From contig JBBDWL010000117.1 of NCBI GenBank assembly GCA_040902895.1, forward strand, positions 1 to 64,000: DNA of 64,000 nt, written 5' to 3'. Positions 1 through 6,678 of this stretch are shown piece by piece. The stretch is from JALYRV01 sp040902895. GTDB taxonomy: Bacteria; Acidobacteriota; Vicinamibacteria; Vicinamibacterales; SCN-69-37. How positions within the stretch are numbered: position 1 is the stretch's first letter; each line of letters begins with the position of its first letter. The notes under the pieces were generated by a model, which did no database searches, was not told where the DNA came from, and saw nothing but the letters and a program-made list of their open reading frames with translations. The translations under genes and the position numbers were made by a program.

Positions 1-1
1 C

Positions 2-2527
2 CCCGTCAACATCGAAGACGAGATGAAGCGCTCGTACATGGATTACGCCATGAGCGTAATCATCGGGCGGGCGCTGCCTGACGTACGCGACGGGCTGAAG
101 CCCGCGCACCGGCGCGTGCTGTACGGCATGAAGAACATGGGGCTGTCGTCGTCGCGCGGCTACCGCAAGTGCGCGAAGATCGTCGGCGAGGTGATGGGCA
201 ACTTCCATCCCCACGGCGACGCCTCGATCTACGACACGCTCGTCAGGATGGCGCAGGACTTCAACATGCGCTATCTGCTCACCGACGGGCAGGGCAACTT
301 CGGTTCCGTCGACGGCGATCCGCCGGCGGCGATGCGATACACCGAGGCGCGTCTCGCGTCGCTGTCCGACGAGATGATGGCCGATCTCGACAAGGAGACG
401 GTCGATTTCGTCCCGAACTACGACGAGACCACCGAAGAGCCGACGGTGCTGCCGACGCCGTTCCCGAATCTGCTGGTCAATGGATCGGCGGGCATCGCGG
501 TCGGCATGGCGACGAACATTCCCCCGCACAACATGCGCGAGGTCATCGAGGGCGTCGTGGCCGCCATCGAGGCGCGCGAAGACACCCGCGACAATCGCGG
601 GCGCGCGGTGCTGCGCGCGGTGCAGGGACCCGACTTCCCGACCGGCGGCTTCATCGTCGGGCGCCAGGGCATTCAGCAGGCCTATCTCACCGGACGCGGA
701 TCGATCACGATGCGCGCGAAGTCGGAGATCGAGATCTCGAAGAAGGGCGATCGATCGTCGATTGTCTTCACCGAGATTCCGTATCAGGTCAACAAGAAGC
801 GGCTGATCGAGCACATCGCCGACCTCGTGCGCGACAAGGCCATCGACGGGATTTCGGACCTGCGCGACGAGTCTGACCGCGACGGCATGCGCATCGTCGT
901 GGAGCTGAAGCGCGGCGAAGTGCCCGAGGTGGTGCTCAACAATCTCTACAAGCAGACGCAGCTGCAGACGACGTTCGGCATCATCATGCTGGCGATCGTC
1001 GGCGGCCGGCCGAAGGTGCTGAGCCTGCTCGAGATCGTCGAGAGCTTCATCGAGTTCCGGCGCGAGGTCGTGAGACGCCGTACGGAGTTCGAGCTGCGCA
1101 AGGCCGAGGCGCGAGCGCACATCCTGGAAGGGCTGAAGATCGCGCTCGATCATCTCGACGAGGTAATCAGGCTGATTCGGGGATCGAAGAACCCTGCGGA
1201 AGCGCGCGAAGGGCTCATGACGCGGTTCGGCCTGTCGCAGATGCAGTCGCAGGCGATTCTCGACATGCAGCTGCAGCGCCTGACGGGCCTCGAGCGGCAG
1301 AAGGTCATCGACGAACTCACGGAGCTGATGAAGACCATCGAGCGCCTGCGCGCGATTCTGTCGAGCGAAACACTGCTGCTCGAGATTGTCGTGAGCGAGC
1401 TGCGGGCCATCCAGCAGAAATACGCCGACGATCGCCGCACGCAGATTCTCGAAGCGGAGGGCGAGTTCCGCATCGAAGACCTGATCGCCGACGAGGACGT
1501 GGCGATCACGGTCTCGAACACCGGCTACATCAAGCGGACGTCGCTCGAAACGTACCGGAGCCAGAAGCGCGGCGGCAAGGGCCGCATCGGCATGCGCACG
1601 CGCGAGGAAGATTTCGTCACGCATTTGTTCGTTGCGTCGACGCATTCCTACATCATGATTTTCTCGGACCGCGGCCGGGCCTACTGGCTGCGCGTGCACG
1701 AGATTCCCGACGCGGGCGCGGGCGGCAAGGGCAAGGCGATCGCGAACCTCGTGTCGATGGCGGAAGGTGAGCGGATTGCGGCGCTTCTCGCCGTGCGCGA
1801 ATGGCCAACCGAGGAGGGGCGCCTGTTCGTGGTGATGGGCACGCGCCGCGGCGTCGTGAAGAAGACAGACCTCACGGCGTACAGCAACCCTCGCGCAGGC
1901 GGCATCATCGCGATGGGCGTCGAAGAGATGGACGCGGTGATCGCGGTGGCGCAGACCGACGGCCGCGCGCAGGTCTTCATCGCCACGCGCGACGGCATGT
2001 CGATCCGCTTCCCGGAGGAAGACGTTCGGCCGATGGGCCGCTCGGCGTACGGCGTGCGCGGCATCTCGCTGCGGGATGACGATGAGGTCGTAGCGATGGA
2101 AGTAGTGCCGATGGAAGTGGTCGGCGAGACCGGCACGATTCTCAGCGTGACCGAGAACGGCTACGGCAAGCGCACCGCGATCGACGAGTACCGGCTGCAG
2201 TCGCGCGGCGGCGTGGGGATCATCAACATCCAGACCTCCGAGCGCAACGGCAAGGTCGTCGGCACGGCCTGGGTGCACGATGGCGACGAGATCATGGTGA
2301 TCAGCCAGCAGGGCAAGGTCATCCGCATGGCGACCTCGGACATCCGTACGATCGGCCGCGCCACGCAGGGCGTCACGCTGTTGAACCTGTCGACCGATGG
2401 CGAAGAAGGCGGAGAGCCTGACAGGGTCGTGTCGATAGTCAGGCTCGCGAACGAATCCGACGCGCCAGCGGTGGCCGCCGAACCCGCCGAACCTGCGGAA
2501 CCTGGGGAACCCGAGGAACCGCGCTAA
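2..2527 (+). CDS. gyrA: DNA gyrase subunit A (5' end outside window)
   Basis: Breaking-rejoining subunit of type IIA topoisomerase gyrase, which supercoils DNA with GyrB. The frame is open from base 2, so the true start lies upstream; by alignment to E. coli GyrA only about nine codons are missing. The catalytic tyrosine is in AAMRYTEARL (E. coli Tyr122). The quinolone region reads HPHGDASIYD, so Ala replaces Ser83 while Asp87 is kept. The C-terminal DNA-wrapping domain carries a GyrA box (QKRGGKG, near codon 515 of the visible frame), which identifies gyrase rather than topoisomerase IV. The tail is acidic and proline-rich, built from degenerate 9-bp repeats (AEPAEPGEPEEP). The stop codon TAA overlaps the stop of a duplicated pcrA tail on the other strand. 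Confidence 0.97.
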   Translation, partial: PVNIEDEMKRSYMDYAMSVIIGRALPDVRDGLKPAHRRVLYGMKNMGLSSSRGYRKCAKIVGEVMGNFHPHGDASIYDTLVRMAQDFNMRYLLTDGQGNFGSVDGDPPAAMRYTEARLASLSDEMMADLDKETVDFVPNYDETTEEPTVLPTPFPNLLVNGSAGIAVGMATNIPPHNMREVIEGVVAAIEAREDTRDNRGRAVLRAVQGPDFPTGGFIVGRQGIQQAYLTGRGSITMRAKSEIEISKKGDRSSIVFTEIPYQVNKKRLIEHIADLVRDKAIDGISDLRDESDRDGMRIVVELKRGEVPEVVLNNLYKQTQLQTTFGIIMLAIVGGRPKVLSLLEIVESFIEFRREVVRRRTEFELRKAEARAHILEGLKIALDHLDEVIRLIRGSKNPAEAREGLMTRFGLSQMQSQAILDMQLQRLTGLERQKVIDELTELMKTIERLRAILSSETLLLEIVVSELRAIQQKYADDRRTQILEAEGEFRIEDLIADEDVAITVSNTGYIKRTSLETYRSQKRGGKGRIGMRTREEDFVTHLFVASTHSYIMIFSDRGRAYWLRVHEIPDAGAGGKGKAIANLVSMAEGERIAALLAVREWPTEEGRLFVVMGTRRGVVKKTDLTAYSNPRAGGIIAMGVEEMDAVIAVAQTDGRAQVFIATRDGMSIRFPEEDVRPMGRSAYGVRGISLRDDDEVVAMEVVPMEVVGETGTILSVTENGYGKRTAIDEYRLQSRGGVGIINIQTSERNGKVVGTAWVHDGDEIMVISQQGKVIRMATSDIRTIGRATQGVTLLNLSTDGEEGGEPDRVVSIVRLANESDAPAVAAEPAEPAEPGEPEEPR

Positions 2528-2593
2528 GCCGGCTCGAGTCGCGCGTACTTCGCGAGCAGCTTCTTGAGCCCCGCGGTATTGAAGCGCACGGTG
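2526..2593 (-). repeat. Left attachment-like repeat: displaced 3' end of pcrA
   Basis: Sixty-eight bases matching 6681-6748 with five mismatches, including a 35-bp perfect core (2543-2577 = 6698-6732). Read on the minus strand it encodes VRFNTAGLKKLLAKYARLEP plus Ala and a TAG stop, the end of PcrA. All five differences from the right copy are synonymous (AAT/AAC, GCG/GCT, CGA/AGG with two changes, CTC/CTT). Homology stops at 2593, so this is a remnant without upstream coding sequence. It abuts gyrA exactly as expected for the original chromosomal end left behind by integration. Confidence 0.85.
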
Positions 2594-2602
2594 GTCGGCC
2601 CT

Positions 2603-3304
2603 CTAGCGGGCTTGGTCGACACGCTGTGCGGCGTACTGATCGCGGTCAAGGTGGCAGTCTTCATAGTTCTGCCCAGAGCCACAATGGCATTCACCCGCCG
2701 GACTGAGTTCATTCACAAGATCCCGATGGTTGTGAGAGGCCGCACTTCCTAACCATCGTCCGAAGTCGCCGCCGTTGGGTATGCTTCGAAGCCACGCGAT
2801 GTGCTTCGCCAGCCAGATAGATGTGAAATCCAGCAAAGGGACCAACCCGTCTTCGCGAGTCCACTCTCCATCGCCGGGCCGGTAGATGCATAGTGTGTTT
2901 ACAACCGGAAGCTCCCGTATCTGAAAGAACAGGGAGAGATGTGGGTGGCGCGGGTACCTCGTCCAAGAAATCTCGGGGTACAAAGTCAACACTTTTGGAT
3001 GCCGCGGCGCCGACGGCACATACACGCGCACGAGGAAAGAGTCAGGCGCCGGCTTGAGCTTCGGCATTGAAGCCAGCGTATGGTGGGATCGCGGGCACGA
3101 GCCGCTGTGCTGCAGAACACCGTCGCGCGCCACTGCGACCTCACGATCGGCGTTGAGATCCGCGAGCACTTCTCTAAGAAATCGCGTTCCACAAAGCGGC
3201 GCCAATGGCCCTTGCCAAACTTCCTCGTACTCGTGAAGACCGAGTTCGAGCCGAGAGAAGCGGGGGTAGTGTTGCGCCACCCCCGCCGAGAACTCGCTGT
3301 TCAC
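2603..3304 (-). CDS. E2-like (prokaryotic ubiquitin-conjugating-fold) protein with C-terminal SEC-C zinc motif
   Basis: 233 aa, GTG start overlapping the stop of the upstream minigene as GTGA. The middle of the protein has the pattern of bacterial E2-like proteins: WQGPLAPL near residue 30, a beta-strand SFLVRVYVPSAPRHPKV (89-105), HPHL (120-123), then LCIYRPGDGEWT (138-149) and a helix with IWLAKHIAWL (163-172). Cys139 in LCIY is the candidate catalytic cysteine and His120/His122 the accompanying histidines. The end carries a SEC-C motif, CHCGSGQNYEDCH (Cys206, Cys208, Cys217, His218), a zinc-binding tail. It is the gene nearest the left island boundary. Assignment to the E2 fold is by motif memory, not by search; a stand-alone SEC-C protein of unknown role is the alternative. 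No E1, ubiquitin-like protein or peptidase of such a system is recognisable nearby, except possibly the minigene. Confidence 0.55.
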   Translation of the reverse strand: MNSEFSAGVAQHYPRFSRLELGLHEYEEVWQGPLAPLCGTRFLREVLADLNADREVAVARDGVLQHSGSCPRSHHTLASMPKLKPAPDSFLVRVYVPSAPRHPKVLTLYPEISWTRYPRHPHLSLFFQIRELPVVNTLCIYRPGDGEWTREDGLVPLLDFTSIWLAKHIAWLRSIPNGGDFGRWLGSAASHNHRDLVNELSPAGECHCGSGQNYEDCHLDRDQYAAQRVDQAR

Positions 3305-3426
3305 TTGGTCGACCCAAAAGTGCGCGGCGGCTTGACCGGACGGTCGGGCTGCTCGGGGTGTTGCGGATGGTCTGGGTGATCGGGGTGGTCAGGGTGAGGC
3401 GGGTGGGGCTTCTTTGTTTCAGGCAT
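3301..3426 (-). CDS. 41-residue His/Pro-rich minigene coupled to the E2-like gene
   Basis: Starts MPETKKPHPPHPDHP, runs through five HP(D/Q/E) units and ends with VKPPRTFGSTK. GAGG (3434-3437 on the plus strand) sits seven bases before the ATG, a good ribosome binding site. A near-consensus promoter lies just upstream, so this is the first gene of the transcript. Its TGA overlaps the GTG of the E2-like gene (GTGA, 3301-3304), implying coupled translation and perhaps 1:1 output. I know no family for it. The repeat codons form a degenerate 9-bp series, so a minisatellite that happens to be open is possible. A modifier or peptide substrate of the E2-like protein is speculation. Confidence 0.5.
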   Translation of the reverse strand: MPETKKPHPPHPDHPDHPDHPQHPEQPDRPVKPPRTFGSTK

Positions 3427-3470
3427 CTTGCAACCTCATGGTTTAGGAGCCGGAAGCGGCCCCTAGGTCA

Positions 3471-3499
3471 ATTATCCACCTTTGAGGCGTAATTGTCAA
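3471..3499 (-). promoter_or_regulatory. Sigma70-type promoter for the minigene/E2-like operon
   Basis: On the minus strand TTGACA (3499-3494), a 17-base spacer and GATAAT (3476-3471). The predicted start of transcription near 3464 leaves a leader of about 38 bases before the ATG at 3426. It lies back-to-back with the XRE promoter. The interval between them (3500-3581) is AT-rich and contains two similar words, TCAAAATTACAA and CCAAAATTGCGA, that could be regulator binding sites. Confidence 0.65.
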
Positions 3500-3581
3500 A
3501 ATTACAAACGCCAAAATTGCGATATTATTACAATCATACAGATGAGCTTCTCGGCCCCGAAACCCCATCCGACAGTAATAA

Positions 3582-3610
3582 TTGACATAAGTCGAGTTAA
3601 GATCTACAAT
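3582..3610 (+). promoter_or_regulatory. Sigma70-type promoter for the XRE-ImmA genes, probably leaderless
   Basis: TTGACA (3582-3587), 17-base spacer, TACAAT (3605-3610). The GTG start of the XRE gene at 3618 is seven bases past the -10 box, which is where transcription should begin, so the mRNA is predicted to be leaderless. No Shine-Dalgarno sequence fits between. Leaderless controller genes are known in restriction-modification systems. Confidence 0.65.
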
Positions 3611-3617
3611 CGGCGCA

Positions 3618-4022
3618 GTGCCGGTGGAGAGGTTTTACGAGGTGTTGGGTAGGCGTATCCAGCAGCTTCGTAAGCAACGAGGTCTCACGCAAGAGGAGCT
3701 TGGTGCCCGTCTCGCTCCACAATTGAGCCGCGCCTCGATTGCCAACATCGAATCAGCTAAGCAGCGGGTTCTCGCTCATTCCCTAGCGCAGATCGCAGAG
3801 TCACTTGAAGTGTCGCCAGACGACCTGATGAGGGAAAGACCGTCTCGCGTGGATAAGGGCGGAAAGCAGCAAGTACAAGCGCAATTGCAACATCGGCTGA
3901 AGCTATCCCCGCGCGAGCTAAAGCAACTCACGCGAAAACTTGGACTCGAGCATGGAGCCGAAACAGATGACCCGAAGGCCACGGATTCAAAACGCCCGGC
4001 GGACAGCCGAGAATCTGATTGA
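3618..4022 (+). CDS. XRE-family helix-turn-helix regulator
   Basis: 134 aa, GTG start placed directly after a consensus -10 box. Residues 8-70 form a typical XRE/Cro-type domain: LGRRIQQLRKQRGLTQEELG, then a recognition helix in LSRASIANIESAKQRV, then the supporting helix. A Gln/Lys-rich C-terminal half ends in KATDSKRPADSRESD. It overlaps the downstream ImmA-like gene by about 56 bases. The XRE plus ImmA/IrrE pair is a recurring phage, ICE and defence-island regulator module in which the peptidase cleaves the repressor. It probably controls the divergent promoters at 3471-3610. Composition is less GC-rich than the chromosome on either side. Confidence 0.85.
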   Translation: MPVERFYEVLGRRIQQLRKQRGLTQEELGARLAPQLSRASIANIESAKQRVLAHSLAQIAESLEVSPDDLMRERPSRVDKGGKQQVQAQLQHRLKLSPRELKQLTRKLGLEHGAETDDPKATDSKRPADSRESD

Positions 4023-4497
4023 TAGATTTCAAATCAATTCTTCCCCTGTCGATGTGAACTACATCGCCAAGTCTTTGGGCCTACAAGTCGTGTACAACGC
4101 CCTTGGCGATGACATATCTGGTCTTCTGGTCACAAGAGACGGCACCGCAGCAGTTTGCGTCAAGGAGTCCGATCCACTAGTCCGGCAACGATTCACTATT
4201 GCGCACGAAATTGGCCACTTCTGTTTGAAACACCAGGAGCTCGGGGACCACGTTCATGTTGACGAAGGATGGAAAGTGAGCGCGCGCAGCACCCATACCA
4301 CTACTGGACTGGATCCGATGGAGGTTGAGGCCAACCAATTCGCGGCCGCGTTGCTAATGCCGGGCAGCCTAGTGAGGGAACGCGCCCAGGATTTCGGCAC
4401 GACTCAGTTAGATGATTTGCACGTAAGTGCTTTGGCAAAAGAGTTTAAGGTCAGTGAACAGGCTATGGCGATCCGCCTGTCTGTGCTTGGGCTCTAG
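3967..4497 (+). CDS. ImmA/IrrE-family metallopeptidase
   Basis: Zinc peptidase of the family that cleaves XRE repressors (ImmA of ICEBs1, IrrE/PprI of Deinococcus). The zinc motif HEIGH lies about 80 residues from the start chosen here, with a downstream glutamate in VEANQFAAALLMP, the usual third ligand region of the family. I chose ATG 3967 because GGAG lies nine bases upstream inside the XRE gene; ATG 3952 and TTG 3940 are also in frame. Overlap with the XRE gene suggests translational coupling. The likely substrate is the XRE protein, by analogy only. The 275 bases after this gene (4498-4774) hold no convincing gene, only the methyltransferase promoter at their end. Confidence 0.85.
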   Translation: MTRRPRIQNARRTAENLIDRFQINSSPVDVNYIAKSLGLQVVYNALGDDISGLLVTRDGTAAVCVKESDPLVRQRFTIAHEIGHFCLKHQELGDHVHVDEGWKVSARSTHTTTGLDPMEVEANQFAAALLMPGSLVRERAQDFGTTQLDDLHVSALAKEFKVSEQAMAIRLSVLGL

Positions 4498-4729
4498 GAG
4501 ATCGAGCGCGCCGAGAGATCCGCACAGTTTTAGAGATCCAGAAACTGGCACTCACGGGCAGACCGGGGTGCGCGCTCCCAAGCGCCCGCTCTCCCTTCGG
4601 CAAACTTGGACTGGGTCATGCACAGATGCCCGCATGCGCGTTAGTCTTTCCCCTAAAGAACCAGTCAGCTGCGCAGAACCTGCACTCCTTGACAGCCAAA
4701 TCAGCTGCACTTTTGGCAAGATCCAGCAC

Positions 4730-4771
4730 TTGACAAAAGACGTCGAGACGTCTATAAGACGTCTTGACGTC
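4730..4771 (+). promoter_or_regulatory. Methyltransferase-operon promoter filled with four GACGTC sites
   Basis: TTGACA (4730-4735), 17-base spacer, TATAAG (4753-4758), predicted start near 4765 and ATG at 4775, so a very short leader. GACGTC palindromes occur at 4739-4744, 4747-4752, 4758-4763 and 4766-4771: two pairs with 8-base period placed on either side of the TATAA centre. The layout is nearly two-fold symmetric around the -10 box. Either a dimeric repressor binds it, or these are the recognition sites of the adjacent methyltransferase and control expression through methylation. Confidence 0.7.
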
Positions 4772-4774
4772 TTT

Positions 4775-4999
4775 ATGACCCAAAAGCCCCACCTACGCCC
4801 AGGTCAGGTCCGGGACGCGATTACTAGCTTTCTACGAGAGAGAGACGGTGAAGCTGCCGTCGCGGAGATTCATGCCGCCGTGGAGAAGAAGCTAGGAACG
4901 CGTGTATCGGCGTCATCAGTGCGGTCGTACTTGAATCTGAATACGCCCGCCCTGTTCGAACGACCGACGCGCGGCCGCTATCGACTTGCGGTGCCATGA
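4775..4999 (+). CDS. Small winged-helix protein preceding the methyltransferase
   Basis: 74 aa starting MTQKPHLRPGQVRDAITSFL. It contains a helix-turn-helix-like core (AAVAEIHAAVEKKLG, then VSASSVRSYLNLN) and ends in the wing-like LFERPTRGRYRLAVP. This module occurs upstream of, or fused to, phage and restriction-system methyltransferases as a DNA-reading extension. The longer open frame starting at 4427 runs through the promoter and reads as non-coding until ATG 4775, hence the start chosen. The stop overlaps the methyltransferase start as ATGA. It may be a specificity subunit, or the repressor that binds the GACGTC array just upstream; nothing in the sequence decides between these. Confidence 0.7.
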   Translation: MTQKPHLRPGQVRDAITSFLRERDGEAAVAEIHAAVEKKLGTRVSASSVRSYLNLNTPALFERPTRGRYRLAVP

Positions 5000-5940
5000 A
5001 GAGAGTCTTTCACCAAGATCGCGCATCGCTTTGGCAAGCGAACTGCCTCACCTGGCTTGCGGCTCAGGCACCTTGCACGATCCACGGTGTCGTGACTGAT
5101 CCGCCCTACGGGCTTGTCGAGTACACGGAGAAGGAACAGGAAAAGCTGAGACGCGGACAGGGAGGAGTCTGGAGGATTCCGCCGTCGTTCGATGGGCACA
5201 TGCGCGCGCCGTTGCCGCGATTCACGACGCTGAGCAATAAGGATCTGGTCAGACTTGAAGCGTTCTTCGGCGAGTGGTCACAGCTGCTGATGAAGGTGCT
5301 GGTACCAGGTGCGCACCTAGCTGTCGCGGCCAACCCTCTAGTGTCCTATCTAATCACGGGAGCGATCGCGCGCTCGGGTTATGAGGTGAGAGGCGAAGTC
5401 ATCCGTCTTGTGATGACCATGCGCGGAGGTGACAGACCGAAGAATGCGCATGAAGAGTTTCCCGGCGTCTCGGTGATGCCACGCTCCATGTTCGAGCCTT
5501 GGCTACTCCTCCGTAAACCTGTCGAGGGGCGAGTTCAGGACAATCTCCGAAAATGGAAAACAGGAGGTTTGCGGCGAATCTCTGAAACGAAACCTTTCAG
5601 TGATGTGATTGCGTCCGCGCCAGCCCGAGGCAAGGAACGTCAAATAGCTCCGCATCCCAGCCTAAAGCCACAGGCGTTTCTCCGTCAGCTTGTCAGAGCG
5701 ATTCTGCCCTTGGGCGAAGGCGTTGTGCTTGATCCGTTCGCCGGTTCAGGTTCAACGCTCGCCGCGGCAATTGCCGTTGGTTACCAAAGCGTAGGTGTCG
5801 AATCCGACAGTCGATACGCTGCGCTGGCCAAGAACGCAATCCCAAAGCTGGCAGCACTCGGCGTTCCTGCAACTGAGCGTCAGCGATCAAGGCCAGTTGA
5901 GCCTTTGCACCCACTCCTATTGACCGCTAGCAACAACTAG
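4996..5940 (+). CDS. Beta-class DNA methyltransferase (N6-adenine or N4-cytosine)
   Basis: 314 aa. Motif IV TDPPYGL lies at residues 34-40 and motif I LDPFAGSGST at 245-254, the IV-to-I order of beta-class amino-methyltransferases, with a variable target-recognition stretch between. HPSLKPQAFLRQLVRAILP before motif I is the usual motif X region. It uses S-adenosylmethionine to modify one base in a specific site. It is coupled to the winged-helix gene (ATGA) and converges on the putative endonuclease at 6013-6618, giving a type II-like restriction-modification layout. The target sequence is unknown; GACGTC is a hypothesis from the promoter. An orphan methyltransferase is the alternative. Confidence 0.88.
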   Translation: MKRVFHQDRASLWQANCLTWLAAQAPCTIHGVVTDPPYGLVEYTEKEQEKLRRGQGGVWRIPPSFDGHMRAPLPRFTTLSNKDLVRLEAFFGEWSQLLMKVLVPGAHLAVAANPLVSYLITGAIARSGYEVRGEVIRLVMTMRGGDRPKNAHEEFPGVSVMPRSMFEPWLLLRKPVEGRVQDNLRKWKTGGLRRISETKPFSDVIASAPARGKERQIAPHPSLKPQAFLRQLVRAILPLGEGVVLDPFAGSGSTLAAAIAVGYQSVGVESDSRYAALAKNAIPKLAALGVPATERQRSRPVEPLHPLLLTASNN

Positions 5941-6012
5941 CGACCCGTCGACGATATCGCGATAGCTTGTCTTGCCAGATCTCAAAGGCCCTGATGTCTT
6001 GCCCGGCGAGGA

Positions 6013-6618
6013 CTATTCGGAGGCCGGGACAGCCTTGCCGCCCTTCAACACAATATCCTTGCGCTTATAAACGGCCGTGCCTTTGAGCTTGGAGGCTGGC
6101 TTCTTTACTCCGAATGTGTGCGTTCGACCGCCGCCCTCTTCGTTGGCCTTACTACCTTCGTACTTCCAGTCCGATCTTTCCAAGAACACGACATCAACCC
6201 TCCAGATGATGACCGGCTTCTTCTTTTCAATTTGCGTCAACGGATCGACGAGGTAGCGCCAGACGATGTACCAGCCAGAATGGTCAAAGTGCGATTGAAT
6301 CGAATGAGGTCGCTTGCTACCCTTGCTTTCTAAACAATCGATTGGCTTGAGCTTGCCTGTACGTCCCCGTCGGCAGAGGTCGGGAAATCTCTGGGCTGCT
6401 ATGTCCGGATTCTTATTCTTTTCAAATTGGCTGTACTGGTGAAGTGCCTTTGTCCCAAAAATCCCAACGACCGCCGAGAACACATTGACCTGTTCCAGAT
6501 AGAGCTCTATCAGGTCTCCCGTCTCTCTTTCGATGTATTCAACCGCTCGCTTGATTGAATCAACATTCAATCCATTAGGTAGGGGAACAGTCGGATCAAA
6601 GTCGCTGCGTTTTGCCAT
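6013..6618 (-). CDS. Putative type II restriction endonuclease
   Basis: 201 aa, no signal peptide or membrane segment. The call rests on position, converging on the methyltransferase inside the island, and on a PD-(D/E)xK-like stretch: PIDCLESKGSK (Asp, then Glu-Ser-Lys) followed by SHFDHSGWYIVWRYLVDP and PVIIWRVDVVFLERSDW. The C-terminal part is rich in Lys and Gly (GGGRTHTFGVKKP), fitting DNA binding. A weak minus-strand promoter, TTGAAA-17-AACGAT, would begin inside the right repeat at 6682-6654. I do not recognise a named family. It could also be a nicking or accessory nuclease. The 72 bases between its stop and the methyltransferase stop show no clear terminator. Confidence 0.55.
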   Translation of the reverse strand: MAKRSDFDPTVPLPNGLNVDSIKRAVEYIERETGDLIELYLEQVNVFSAVVGIFGTKALHQYSQFEKNKNPDIAAQRFPDLCRRGRTGKLKPIDCLESKGSKRPHSIQSHFDHSGWYIVWRYLVDPLTQIEKKKPVIIWRVDVVFLERSDWKYEGSKANEEGGGRTHTFGVKKPASKLKGTAVYKRKDIVLKGGKAVPASE

Positions 6619-6678
6619 CAGTGTCCGTACAGCCGCCAGATGCTGCGGTTCGCATCGTTTGAGGTTTGATTCTGGATT

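Noticed and set aside
2524..2712. Separate small gene ending in the PcrA tail
   Set aside because: Only its last 21 codons are homologous; upstream it is island sequence, so it is a displaced gene end and not a gene.
4427..4774. Longer N-terminus of the winged-helix protein from 4427
   Set aside because: This part overlaps the ImmA-like gene and then runs through the promoter and GACGTC sites; it has no domain pattern.
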